Assembly (NCBI GenBank): GCA_005408345.1
Contig: SEMN01000031.1
Coordinates: 1,893,501-1,957,500 of the forward strand
Direction of reading: 5' to 3'
DNA length: 64,000 bases
From: Macquaria australasica
Taxonomy: Eukaryota > Chordata > Actinopteri > Centrarchiformes > Percichthyidae
Below the pieces are notes generated by a model, which saw only the letters and a list, made by a program, of their open reading frames with translations, ran no database searches and was not told the origin of the DNA. Each line of letters starts with the position of its first letter. Position 1 is the stretch's first letter. A program made the position numbers and the translations under genes. Below are positions 1 to 23,457 of the stretch, piece after piece.

Positions 1-300
1 CCTCTAAACTGGACTATTGTTCCTTGCTGTATTGTGGTATCAACTGTGAAGCCAATTCACAGCTGCAAGTGATTTCAAAATGCAGCAGCTAGGCTCCTGA
101 CAGGCAAACAAAACAGGGATCATATCTCTCCTGTGTTGGCGTCCTTTCACCAGCTCACTGAAAAGAAGTGACTTTGAAATCTTGCTGTTTGTTTATGAAG
201 CTTTGCATGGTCTTACAGCACAGTGTATTTCACAGTAAGTCTTATACAACACCCCTACGTCCACTAGGTCTTCTGATTAGAGGCTCTTAAGGTTGACTAT
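1..300 (+). mobile_element. Relic of a LINE reverse-transcriptase C-terminus
   Basis: Positions 78-165 read, in one frame, as FQNAAARLLTGKQNRDHISP followed by VLASFHQLT. This is the familiar segment after the catalytic core in fish L2/CR1/jockey-like LINE ORF2 proteins. A frame-shifted LDYC-like motif lies before it (about 10-25) and a DFEILLFVYEALHGL-like stretch after it (about 168-215). Frameshifts and stops show that it is dead. The 5' part would lie left of the window. The clade assignment is from memory of the motif, not from a search. Confidence 0.65.
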
Positions 301-1726
301 GCTTCTAATGTTATCGTACAACCCAACCAAAAGTGTTTAGTCAGCATAGTCATTTGCCATTTTGAAAATTTTATTTAAAAGCTTTCTTTTTCTTCTCTCT
401 GGCCTTTCAAAATGACTGGTGTTTTTCATTTGTTTTGTTTCTTAATTTACTTAGACTTTTTGTTTGTGTATTGTTAGCATCTTAAGTGTGTTTTTTACAT
501 TTAAAGCACATTTAGAAATTGCAAAAAAAAAGAAGGACATTTCCATGTTTCTGTCATTTTCAAACTGAGATATACAATATGACCATGGCAGAACTGTCTG
601 CCTACTCAGACGAAAGAAACAAAGAAAAGTTTCCTGCCCACTTCTGTGGCTTTCTATCACTTCATACTGTGTCCCTACAAAACAATCCAGATTACAGTAA
701 AATCCCTTTAAATCAAATCACACACAGAATTTGTTGTTTTGGTCTGAGTCATACGTGATCTAAAGTCTAAACTAAGGCAGAAACTTGAAACAAAGGTGCA
801 AATTTATGGAAAATTACCTTTATGATAACTTTAAAGTATAAGTCTGGCAAATCTTATATTTTTCTTATAGTCAACAAACGCCATGAAAAGGCCAAAACCA
901 AAAATGAGCCACGGTGTTGCACTGGGTGACATGTTCCTCCATTACCACGAACACACACACACTGTAGTTCATTTTGAGTCAATTCCACATACACCGTCCT
1001 GCTGCCGTAAAATACTCACTATAGCAGCAAATGTGTATTAATCTGCAGCTGAAAATAGTCCCAACAAATGCACTCTGTAGTCCTGTGTCAGAAACATTTG
1101 CTAAAAACAGTGCCCAGCTGTTTTAGAAAATTACTGAGTCTTTTTTTAAATGAAACTGGTTGTCTTTGACCAGTTTTTAAAGATTTACATCCTCAGTAGG
1201 AACTAATGGGCTTGAGTCTGAGTGTGATGGACTAACACATTGTTCGATTTGATCTTTTTATGGGATTTGTTGGCAATAAGAAAATGCCTAGGACAGATCT
1301 GACAATAGAAATAAAATAGATTATAATATCTACTATTTTCTATCTATGGATTTGACCTGGATGGACTGGAATATTTCCAGTAGCTTCTTTGATGTGCAGA
1401 ATGTTTAATATCACACACAATTGTTATATTTCATTTTGTTGGGTAAGTCTTTAGTCTCACTTTTGCACCTTTTGTTCCCAGCTTTGACCAATTATTACAA
1501 TTTTACTGGATTAAAACCTCAAAACAAAAAACTTGTGAGAAGCCACAGAATCAATACGTGGAGTTATAGTGATCGAAACCAGACTGCGAAATTCTGTTTG
1601 GACTGGTTAAGGCGTCTCATCCTCTTGCCAAGAATATTGTGATGGGGGCCAAAGTCAGCCTTGTCGCTAAACTTGAACTGTGTTTGTGTGTGTGCGTGTT
1701 AATGTGAGGTATTTTCTTCTCCCCAG
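301..1726. other. Non-coding, AT-rich; probably pde8a intron
   Basis: No exon could be supported here. The next pde8a exon begins at 1727 in mid-codon, so upstream exons (PAS and receiver-like regions in the family) should lie to the left of the window and this stretch is most likely intron. The segment to about 480 may be the 3' tail of the LINE relic. Confidence 0.5.
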
Positions 1727-12599
<10,873 letters not shown>

Positions 12600-14615
12600 G
12601 CGCTGCAGTGTCCGGCCCTGGGACTTTGCAGTCCGGGGCAGCCCTCCTCTCTCGTGCTGGGGCGTCTGTCTCCCTGCCAGCCAAAGGGCCTCCTCGCCTT
12701 CACTCTCCTGCTTCTGTAGCACGCTGAGCGTCCACATGTCCGTCCATACAGAAACCACAGAAGGACTTCCTGACAGGCCAGTTGCAGCAGTGACATTGCT
12801 GGCTTTACAACCCTGTCAGATGAGAACTGTGACAAACAGACACGGACACAAAGCCTCCTTATGAACTTCTCGTGCCTCTCAGGCATTCGCAGTGTAGCTG
12901 GTCAAGTGACATGACTGAGAGAGGGTCCTTACAGGCCTCCTGGCAAAGCATCCGTCCTCTAATTACCACGTGGGCTCTCCTGTCGGCCTGTGAAGTTGCT
13001 TTTTGAGTAAAAACTGCTTGTTTACTGATGGAGTGAGCAACACTGGAGGAGTGGATGGAAGTGTGGTCTGGATATGAAGGTCCAATCACAGTCAGGCCAT
13101 ACAATCACCTTTGACCTCCATCCCTGTGCTCGCAGCAAGGCAGGACTGCTCCCTCTGCCCCTGGAGGCCACACCATGAAAGAACACTCCACTGCTTTTTT
13201 TTGTTTGTTTTGTTTTGTTTTGGGCAATATATTCATGTGTCCTTCAGAAACACATCCAAGTTGACACGGAGCTGTCATAACAGACATGTGGGAGGGGATG
13301 CTTTCTTTTTGGGTCAGGGAGTGGATCTTTACTTTAGGCCACTGCTGAGAGACAAACACCTCAATATCATGATCATAGGTAATTAATTACAGATGATTTG
13401 GTATGTTAATTTTTCTTAGATGTTCCATATTTTCTATATTAAAAAATTCATGAATGAATTAGTTGATAAATAAGAACAAAATGAATTTCAAAAAGAGAGA
13501 GAAAAGCCAAAGCTGATGAAGACAAATACTACTATAACTCTCAAAAAATTCACAATTATTATTCATATGAAGCATTACCATATTAAACATTTTTATTTTC
13601 TTATCAAAAGTACAGTACCAGTTTGAATGAACACTTTTGTATTGCACTGTAAACAATATTAGAAATGTCTACGTCTCAGTGATTTGTCCAGGGATGGGAT
13701 GTTGCATTGTAGAATAAGCTGTTATTGTTGATCATCAGGAGTTTGTGTGCGTGTGCGTGTGTGTATGTGTGGGTGTGTTTGGGTTGTAGGTGTGGGTGCG
13801 TGGGTATATTCATTGTTGCAACAATCCCTTACTCTTGGTTTAATGCTGTAAACCGCTTGACATTTGACAACAGCAGAAATATGTGAAAACATTTTGGACT
13901 TGAAAATTTTTTCTCCCAGAAATTTTTGTATCTGGTTTATCCTACTGAAAAGACTGCCTTATTTTATACAATATTTATACAGTACATCCCACTGTGCAAC
14001 TGCAACGGACATCTGGAGTTTTTATTATAACATAGTCAGAAGGTTATGTTCAAGTAAATCTCAATATTTTTATAGACAATGAATTTTACACTGGATTTGC
14101 AGCAAATGAGATCAACCATTATAGCTATCTGAATACCTGTGAATTGGATGGTCACACACGGAGCATGTATACAGAGAACTAAATGGTTAAGAAGGATGTG
14201 GATCGCAGAGTTGTCTATCACTGTCTTTAAGCAGTCTCCTAGAGACCAGCTTGCATTGATTTTTGATCAAACATCATTCTATTTTGGCCACTTGTCCAAC
14301 ATCCTTATGCACAGACCCAGGGAACAGCTTTTTGTTCAAGGCTGGTTTCAGATTAGGATACTAATATATGTTAAAGATTGTTGCTTATTAAGAATATTTC
14401 CTTTTTAAACAGTATATAAATGCCATAACAGCTAAGCAAATGATGGTTAATAAGATGTATTGACCACGGTTATCTTTGTTTCTCTCTTATGACAGAATTG
14501 TACACTCAATCAGGGGATTTGTTTGTTCCTTCTGATTCACATCTTGGTCTGAAGGCACGGAAAAAAAATTAGAAACTATTCAATGAAAAATAAAATAATG
14601 TCAATTATAAGTTTG
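12600..14615 (+). other. pde8a: pde8a 3' untranslated region (inferred)
   Basis: Runs from the stop codon to about 20 nt past the first convincing AATAAA at 14589-14594. No ORF with family features lies inside. The segment at 13740-13805 is a degenerate GTGTGTGCG run. Confidence 0.6.
14589..14594 (+). terminator. Polyadenylation signal of pde8a
   Basis: AATAAA, followed 10-35 nt downstream by GT/T-rich sequence. It is the first canonical hexamer after the pde8a stop. Confidence 0.6.
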
Positions 14616-16889
14616 CATTCTATTTCCTGCAATGATTCAATGTCTGCCCTCTTACTTATGTCATCTGTCTCTGTCTTTTTTGCACCCATTCTTAATTAGC
14701 CTACAATATGCCTTACAAATGTATTGAATATTTGCACTGTGAGTCAGTCTAGCTATCGAACTACCTCTTTTGGCAAAAGATACATTTCAAACTACATGGT
14801 GATTGGCTGAGACTCTGGCTTGTACCTTCCATAAAAAGGTGAGCAGAAAACAAAACTGGGGTAGGAACAAGTAGTAGGAACAGCCTTACTCATGTCCTTC
14901 AGGTCACTCCTTATTTATCATTTAAAACACAGTTATATAATTGTTTCATATTATCTGCCACATATGGTTAAAGCGAGACTATGTAACTTTGGCTGAACAA
15001 TGGCTAATGTAAATGCTAAACTAATGTAACAGTAGCACAACTGGATAAGAGTCATAAAGTCAGCCACCATAATCTACTGGTCATACCAGACCAAGTAAGA
15101 CTGTAGCAGCAAAAAAAACAACCCTGAGTGTACTGAATTAATTGCTTATGAATTCCACTTTTCATTTGTAAGAGGAAGAATGTGTTATCTCTTCTTTCCC
15201 AAGTTAACTATTCTTGCTTAAAGGTTTGGTTAGGTTGAGGCATAAAAACGACTTGGGGTTAGGGAAAGACCATGGTTTGGTTTACTTGGTTATGGTTAGG
15301 AAATTATTGTGATCATGGTTAAGACAGTGTTGGCTGTTGGTGGGAAATGGGAAATAAACAATGGTCTCCCATGTCTAAATGACTTTGTTGACCCATCTAT
15401 CCATCGCAACCTCCTCCCTTCAAGGTTTTGCGTTGCTAAAGACGACGCCATTCAACTTCCACCTTCATTCCAGGCAAAGAGTCAATAGTTCACACTGCTG
15501 CTAGAAGTCCTAGTTAGCTAAACATAAACATGGGTTGTCTTAAGCATCTGAACAAACGACAAATACTTTCAGTTTTCTTAAGAGGACAGTCCCTTTCCTT
15601 TTATTACATTTCATTTTGTTTCAATTATATTAACAGATTGATACAAATAGTTAATTTCTAGTCTGGTTAGTGTAGAATATGTACTCTTTGTTCATTCATT
15701 ATGCATTATGCACACTTCATGCCATACTATCTGTGTGAAAAAAATGTTTGCTGCATGTTGTGTATTTTTTTTGCTCCGTTTAGCATTATTTGAAAATGCA
15801 GAAAATCAAAAACTGAATGAGGGTGCTGAATTTTTTTTTTTCATGCAGTGCTAAATATGTGTCTGTACTCTGCCCTAAGCTACAGTCACAATAGCTTTCC
15901 ATTCAACGCAATTGCCCCACATTCAGCCCCGGAAAAAAAGGATGCGATGTAACGGTTCTGATGCAGGTAATAAATAAATAGCAGAGCAGAGCGATTACAA
16001 ACTGTACATCATCTGTGAGAGTGACGCTACAGTTTGTAGTCTGGTAGTGTAATGTTATACTAAACACGGTGATGAAACATGCCAGAATAATAATTTTTCT
16101 ATTTCTCAGCACAGTGCATTTTGGCCCCATGGTCAGAGTTCCTATTTTCTAATATTTCCTAATGTCAGACATTGAATGCCTGTCTTGATACAGGGTGGTG
16201 GACTGGGAAGAAACAGGGACATCGATGGAAACAAGTCCAGGACGTTGTCGTACTATCCATGACAAATTCTATATATTAGAATTCAAGAAGTTCAACCAAA
16301 AAGTTGAACAAAGGTGAACTCTGAACTGCGAGTCTGCAGAGATGTGAAACAGGAAACACATGCTTGAATTCATCCGTTGTGTGGTTTTCAGTTGAAGTGA
16401 ATGGGAGATGGAGCAAATACTGGTTTCCCTACACTCATCATACATTTTAATACAATAATTGGCTGAAGTCTTTTAAAAAAAAAATCAGTTTGGAACTTTA
16501 GGCCGCATTTTATGTTCCTTAAACTCTACACCGGAGATTGCATCGAAACGACAAACTTGAATTTGTCCGACACGCCGTCTTCAATTCAAATGAATGGGCG
16601 ACAGAGCGAATGTAAGTAGGTGGAAGTGTAATGTGACTGTGCCTTTAATGGGGGCCCAGCTGCCCTTTCTTGCTCCAGGGCCCCCTACGGGTTAATCCGG
16701 CCATGGTCCAGAACTCAGGAAAATGGGGGCCTTGACTTTTTTTGTATTTTTCTACGCTTAATCACAGATTTCAAATCACTTGGCAGAAAACTGGGTCAAG
16801 TTAAAACTATTCATGTTCTCTAAACTCGGTGGCCTTTCTTCTCTAATGATGTACAATTATAATGTTGGTAAGTTACCCTAGGCTCTCCC
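14616..16889. other. Intergenic, repeat-rich spacer between pde8a and khdc4
   Basis: No supported gene. 15210-15430 holds a GGTTAGGTTGAGGCATAAAA and ATGGTTAGGAAATT-type dispersed repeat. About 16180-16700 holds another repeat-like block: two diverged modules ending AGTGAATGGG and AAATGAATGGG, then AGGGCCCCCTACGGGTTAAT. The short open frames here have no recognisable domain. Confidence 0.5.
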
Positions 16890-17082
16890 AGACAGTGTTA
16901 CGTACGTGGACGTGCAACCATGGTTACGTAGCATGAAAACAGCTCGACTTCCGCCGGGTCACACTCTGCGACGAGTCGTCAGAAGAAATCGCCGGCGCCA
17001 GAGAGAGCGGACCGATGGCTGCCGCTGTTCAGCTACATTAGAAACTCTTTTAATTTTACTGCAGATTTAGTGGAGTGGTGCT
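16890..17082 (+). promoter_or_regulatory. khdc4: Putative khdc4 promoter and 5' UTR
   Basis: A CpG-rich, TATA-less stretch upstream of the ATG. It contains ACGTACGTGGACGTG (CRE-like), an ETS-type ACTTCCG at 16947-16953, and TCGCCGGCGCC. A 9-codon upstream ORF (ATG 17015, TAG 17039-17041) ends before the khdc4 start. The transcription start is not determined. Confidence 0.5.
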
Positions 17083-20000
17083 ATGTCTTCGGGAATGGCC
17101 GGGGGCCAAACACCGTAAGTTTCTGTTTAGTTTAGTTACACATACATTTGGTAAATTGAGTAACGTTACGCGAGCTAACCGCCAGCTAGCGGACGTGTTC
17201 GCGGCCTGCTAGCTCCGCCGTAGCATCAGTGCCAGCTAACTTAGCTGACAATTAAACATTTAACAGTTAACCGCGGCACAAAATACAAAGTGTTGTTGGC
17301 TCGAATCAAAAAGACAAATGGTTAGTCAACGACAGGTCGTTTAAACCTCTCAATGTACCTGTAAAATATATATTTTAACAAGACAGGTGTCCACAAACGT
17401 TACCGGAGTCGGTTGAAATGTTGAATATGTCCCATCAAGTATTAACCGATTGTTTGTTTTTTTGGGGGAATATCAGCCTGTAAAAGTGTGTCCAAACAAA
17501 CGATACAAGAAAAACAGGAATACCTCAGGGTCTCCTGAGCCCCTCCTTCATTTTCCACATCACGGTTGACAAACTTCACCGGTTTCTGGTTTGATGACTC
17601 AATTATCAAAGGTCAAATAATTATTACCATTATCAGTGTTGCCTCAGAGGCACTGACGTGGGCATTTTAATCTTGATTGAGATGTTTCGCCACTCATCTA
17701 AGATTCAACAGGTCATCTTCAAGATTAAAATGGCAGGTCAATTTTCTATTGACTTTGTTCTTCTGTAGTTTTATTTTCTTGTTGAAATTGTGTAGTAAAA
17801 GTGAATTGTCCTGCTTATTTAATATTTTGTTCTCTTTTATTCCCAGATGCCTAACCAGCCGATGGGATCAGCCAGCTCAACCTAAGCAGGGTGTCGATGT
17901 AAGGCAGCAGAGGAGTAGTGAAAATGCAGCCCACCCTGTCTCTATTTCAGGAGTCGTCGGCACTGCTGGTTCAAGCCTCACAGTTTCCCAGCCACAACAA
18001 ATGGGAGAAAAGCCAGTGCCTCAGGGAGGAGTTGAAATGGCTGCGGCCATGGCTGCTAAAATAAATGCCATGTTAATGGCAAAAGGAAAGCTGTTGACTC
18101 CTCCACCGTTACTCGCAAAGGTGCACGTGATTTAAAAAGCTGAAGCAAATAACTGTATAGTATGGCTTGTTTGTGCAGTCATTAGGGGGCTCACAGTTTT
18201 CCTTGTCATTTCACGTTTTTTTAGACCCCTCCAAGTGTGCCTGTGCCAGCCACTACAGAAGAGATGGTGGTCACAGAGGTCGACATAAATGATGTACCGC
18301 TAAATAGCAGGGACCTTCTTACTAAAGGCAAGACACAGGAGGAGGTAAGTTGAAAGTGGCCATGGCAGTGTTACATTTGTCACAGCACACTAGTTAAGAA
18401 AAGTCTTTAACTGCTTTAAATAAACATTCTCTGAAAAATCCCTCTTTTGTCTTAATCAAATTTTCCATTACCTTTTTCAGATCCGACAGTTCAGTGGAGC
18501 AGTCGTCTCAACTAAAGGTCATTACATGACTGAAGCTGACAAGGGAAAAGCAGGGTATGTACCAGACGAGGGATGTCACAATAAAGTTTTTGTGGCCCGA
18601 TCCCAATCAGAGCCCTTTAATACTTGGTATCTGCCGATACAGAGGTCCGATCCAATGCTTATATTTATCAAAATGTTGATATAAATATGTATCTCACATT
18701 GAAATAACAGCTGTTTGGCTATGACTGTTTGGCACACCTATCATTGGTATTGACTTTGGACATCTCTAACACAGATGTTGTTCCTGCAAAAGTAATATTC
18801 CATATATTAAAGTTTCACATCATTCCTATAAGAATGGCTAACTTGATGCCAGATGGTAGACTAGGTAAAAATTGTCCATGACATTTCTGATTTGCTTTCT
18901 TCTAGACAAAGACCTTTGTATTTGCATGTCCAGGGAAAGAACCAAGATCAGGTCAATAGTAAGTAGCACCTTTTTTTCCCCTATGCTTTTTCATATGCAG
19001 AGTCTTGCATTGTCTTCATCTAATGTGATTCACAAATGTCGTACGCTTTCTGAAGCCTGTTCTTTGTGGAAAGGGTTTGAATATGGCTGATGTCCAAACA
19101 CTGTTGACTTTTCTGCAACTTTAGAGGCTGTGATTAGGATAAAAGAGATCATCTCTGAGAACGTGTTGAGGGCCTCAGCAGCATCAGGAGGACAACAGGT
19201 GCCTGTAATGCCTCCACTCACACTCTACCCTCAGCCTCCTCGCCCTGTCATTCCCACACCTGTGCCACGGATGCCCAACACCAACTCAGTGCCAGGCCAT
19301 CGGCCTGCAGCTCCTCATTCAGGGGTAGGCAGACATGATGTCTATGTTGAGGTTCACCCCCCTACAAATGGTGATGAAACCTGTTTAGTTTCCAGGGGAT
19401 TCCTTACTAAAATGTTACCATGTCATAAATATTTCTTCACTGTGCCTTGTAGGAGGGATTTACCTGGGATTGGGTTTATATTGTATACATTTCATTATGC
19501 AGCTCAGGTCTTGTGTGTTGAATATTCATTGTCTGTAGCTTCTCATTGTGTCAGTCAGGATTTTACAAATGGAGGTAAAGAAAGTGAGGCAAATGAAGAC
19601 CATGTTGCCTTCACTGATACCCACCTCCCAAATTAAGTAGCAGAGAGAACGTCCCTGGTCTACAGGGAAAAGCCTTGGATTTCTGCATCTGCTTACAAAG
19701 CTGTTTTACCTCTAGTCAAACTTATTTTAGAGGTAACAAAACAACAACTTAAATGTGCAGGGCAAAATAATAAATCACATTTTCCCTCATCCTCAGAGTT
19801 TTGTGCACACAAAGATTTTTGTGGGTCTGGACCAGGTGTTGCCCTCATTCAACGTGAATGAAAAGGTCGAGGGTCCAGGAGGTTCATACCTGAGTCACAT
19901 CCAGACAGAGACGGGGGCTCGAGTCTTTCTCAGGGGAAAAACTTCTGGCTACATTGAACAAGCATCAAAACGGGAGTCTTTTGAGCCTCTTTATGTCTAC

Positions 20001-23000
20001 ATCAGGTATGTACATGTGTCCAAATGCTCACCTAGGCAGTTGAATAAATGCACATTTCTGACAATTTAAAAAACTTTTTTTTCCCCTAAATCATAACAAG
20101 ATATGCTTGGTGTAAATACTAAATTATTTGTCTGAATGAAGTCAACCCAAATTTAAATCCATGTTGTATGGTTTCAGTCTTGCTTCATTTGTGACTGAAA
20201 CAGCCACCTAATAGCTCTGTTTCCATATAAATGCTGAAACCTCTTTCTTTTTGCTCTGTTAGTTCTGTCCTGAGACTGTTTCATCATATTTAACAATGGC
20301 CCTTTGTGTGTTACAGCCACCCAAATGCAACTGGATTGGAGGCAGCGAAGAAACTCACTGAGAGTCTGCTGGAAACTGTAAGTTCGTGATATTGTCACCA
20401 CAAATAAAGTTGTGGAGTTTAACTGAATTAAATGAGCCTAATGGGAGGTTTAAGAAGGTGATACTATTAAAGCATATAGTTTTCACTGATACCCACCTCC
20501 GAAAGTGAAAGTGGTAGTGTGAACCACCTGATCTCCAGAGATAGGTTTTGCGTGCTCTGCACCTACCCACAATGCAACTCAACTGTTGAAAATGAATCAA
20601 CACAGCCTTTGTGGATTGTTATCTAGCTCTTTACATAGTTTTTGCTTTCTCCATTCTCCAGGTGAGAGCTGAACATGCCAGTATGGTGTCGATGTACACA
20701 GCCACAGGCTCAACACAACGTGAGTATTCTTTTACGCCTTGTAACTAATTCCAACAGGGTGACCAAATATCAGGTACTAGCTGACAGCATTCTTCTCGTG
20801 GTACTTAATCCTCCCTTGACGTCTTTAGTGGTTCAACAATAGGTTGAAATAGTAGGTCACAGTTGTCAAAACACCATTATTGATTCTTGTGATATATGCT
20901 ATTAACTCCACGTTCTATACTTTCATTTCAGCATACGCAGCACATGGATTTCCACCTAATAGCAATTACTCTAACCAGGGGTCCTGGTATAACTACCCAG
21001 CAAATGGGTATGCTGGCGGCTATTCAGCGTACCCAGGAGCCGGTGGTTATTGGAGTAATGCAAATGGTCCCCCAAGTCATTCTAACATGTCGACAAACCC
21101 TCCATCTTCTCAGGCAATGGTTCAGTATCCGGTGTGTCCTAGGAAACCGCATCCCTATCTCGTCCAGGTACATTACCAAAGATTAAGGCTGCCACCAATT
21201 ATCGATTTCAGCGTTATTTTGTCGATTGATTTAGACTGTAAAATGCTAATGCTAAAAGTAATTTTAAAAAGTACCATAGCCTTAGGTCTTATCTAATCAG
21301 CCACCAAAAAAACCCAATACTCATTTTATGATATGAAGCAAGAAAATCAGGTAGAATCGCTTTTTAAAAACCAGCAAAAGTTAGGCATATTTTAGTCAAT
21401 CGTAAAAGATTGACCAGTTACTAATTTAAGTACACACACCACAAGCTTCAGAAAACTTCATGTTAAAAGGTTTTGAGGTCATTGTTTATTTAATAATCCA
21501 TATTACAATGCTGTCAGGACACATGAAACCTGTCGGGGCCTTCGAGGCATTTTAGTTTTTTTTAATCCTGCTGCAGCATCAGTGTGTATGTGTTGGTTTT
21601 GCTCTACTTAAGGATCCTGGCAGCAGGGAGACAGTGGAGCCTGAGGGATCTTTAAACAACCCCCCTGACTCGGGAAGTCCCAAACGTCATTTCCAGGAGG
21701 GGGCTAAGGAAGAACAGGTTAGCTGAAGAGTAACATCTGCACATATCACTGAAAGATACTACTGGTCATTTTAACATGAACATGTCTTTCACTCAATGAT
21801 TGACCTGTTTGAGTTACTGCTGACAGTTTATCTGAAGTTTCAATCATCACTGCTAAACCAAAAAAAAATTGTAGAATTACACAATTATATTCCATGTGTC
21901 CAAGTGTCAGTCAGTTCAGTTTGTCCTACATGCATGCTGTCTCTTTTGTCTCTCTAATTTTTAGACTAGTTACTGGTACATAAATGTTGTTTAAACATCA
22001 CATTACCATCCCTAATACAAATGGTCATTAATCAAAGCCGAGCAGTGTCTTTTCACCCCAGCCATGGGTTTAAGCTGCGTCACTGTGTTAGTCTGAAAAT
22101 GGATACAATACTGACCATTTGGAAATTCCCGACAACAATCAACTTCAAAAGCACTTCAGGCTCTGTCACATTCATATCTTTGTCTGTCATGAGACATATC
22201 TTTAAAAGTTTAAATTAAAATCATTTTAAATGTTGCCTTGCTTGTTAGTGTAGCCTTTACTGACATAACTGCCTGTCTACATGTGATGCAAATTGACACG
22301 TGCGGCCGCAACTCAGAATTTTGCAGCTGTCCAGATTTGACAGCATCAGACAGATACCAGATGGGTGTAGCTCTGTAGTGTTTGTATGGCTCATGGTTTT
22401 AGTTGGGTTTTGGGGGATTTTCAAAAAAAACATTTTGCATTTAAAATAGATAAAAAAAACTTCAGTTAATTTAATTAATGTTAGTTTATTTCAAGCCCAA
22501 AGCATTTAAAAAGGTTTTCGCATGCTAACAAATGTTTTTCTCATAAAGCAAACATTTTTCTTTATATATTAAAGTTTTGAATTGTGCTAAATGTTTTGTA
22601 CTTTTCTGTTTAGCCTACCATCAGCTCTCCAGAGGGTCCTGCTCATCAGGAGTCTGAACTTCCTGCCTCCAGTGTTAGACAGGAAAAAGTAGTAGAAAGG
22701 TCTGTTAATAGATCTCATGTCTCTTGTAAGTTATACTTAATGAATCTTGTGTGGCGTAGATATTGATGTTTTTCTCTCTCCAGGATTTTGATGCCTCCAC
22801 CTCTCTTTGTGGCTCCTGCCCCCGTTGCACGCAAAAGGCCGAGAGGCGCGGTGACAGAAGATCCAGCCAGTCTGCCCGTCAGTGCAGCATCATTGGGTAT
22901 GCATTTCTTTATTTCCTAATATTCTGAGAGCTTGCGTACTCAGACATTTCTTCTGTGGCGTTGTCTGTTGCATGAGATGGCATCTCCCCCCCGTGGAGGA

Positions 23001-23457
23001 ATGGGGGAGGAGTGGAGACCTGTGTGAATCTCTCCACTGGTGGAACCCACTAACACACTCTTCTTGTATATGTTTTTTGTCTTTCCCTTGTTTTCTCTCT
23101 CAACATGTGTCCCCGGACCTGCCTGTTATGGATGTGTGCTCTGCTGCCGTTTCATTTGATATCTTCCCTCCCCTGGCTGTGGATCAAACGAACTCAAAAA
23201 CCACCGCTAACATGGGGCTCCTCAATGGGTTTTCTTTTTGTTTTGTTCTCCCTCTTTGTCCCCCCTCCCCCCTCTCCCACCTTCTTTCTACTTTTCTCTC
23301 TCTATATTTTTATTGTGCCCTTACAGGTTTTCAAGACGAGGTGTGCGATAAGCGGTCTAAAGTGGACGAAGATGCATCAGGGCTAGTGCCCTACGGAGGA
23401 GACTCCTCCGATGAAGAGGAGGAGAGGACACGCAGCAGTAAGACAGATAACTCATAA
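17083..23457 (+). CDS. khdc4: KH domain-containing protein 4 (BLOM7/KIAA0907 homologue)
   Basis: Coding exons: 17083-17114, 17847-18120, 18225-18344, 18481-18554, 18906-18958, 19125-19324, 19797-20005, 20317-20377, 20662-20719, 20932-21167, 21613-21717, 22614-22699, 22784-22896, 23327-23457 (TAA). Phases match throughout and give 583 aa; human is about 614. KHDC4 is an RNA-binding, pre-mRNA-splicing-associated nuclear protein. Recognisable parts: SRWDQP near the N-terminus; MAAKINAMLMAKGK (~85-98); a KH-type region with EVDINDVPLNSRDLLTKG and RPLYLHVQGK (~118-205); a second with KIFVGLDQVLPSFNVNEKVE, GPGGSYLSHIQTETGARVFL and RGKTSG (~256-345); a Y/G/P-rich segment; and a C-terminal GLVPYGGDSSDEEEE. 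The mid and C-terminal regions are diverged, and the protein stops soon after the acidic motif. The second ATG (17095) has the better context, so Met5 is an alternative start. Confidence 0.93.
18575..18690. repeat. Degenerate GGATCGG-type repeat, inverted copy
   Basis: In a khdc4 intron. See the block at 12265-12350, which carries matching inverted motifs. Confidence 0.45.
21185..21300. repeat. Partial copy of the self-complementary GATTAATC-type repeat
   Basis: AGGCTGCCACCAATTATCGA and TTTTGTCGATTGATT mark one end of the family seen at 7000 and 55605. The other end is not recognisable. Confidence 0.5.

Noticed and set aside
15903..16130. 75-codon hydrophobic frame on the - strand
   Set aside because: It lies in repeat-like intergenic DNA, has no recognisable domain, and shows no supporting splice or promoter context.
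17083..23457. khdc4 as a processed retrocopy
   Set aside because: It has 13 introns with consistent phases and an intact 583-codon frame.
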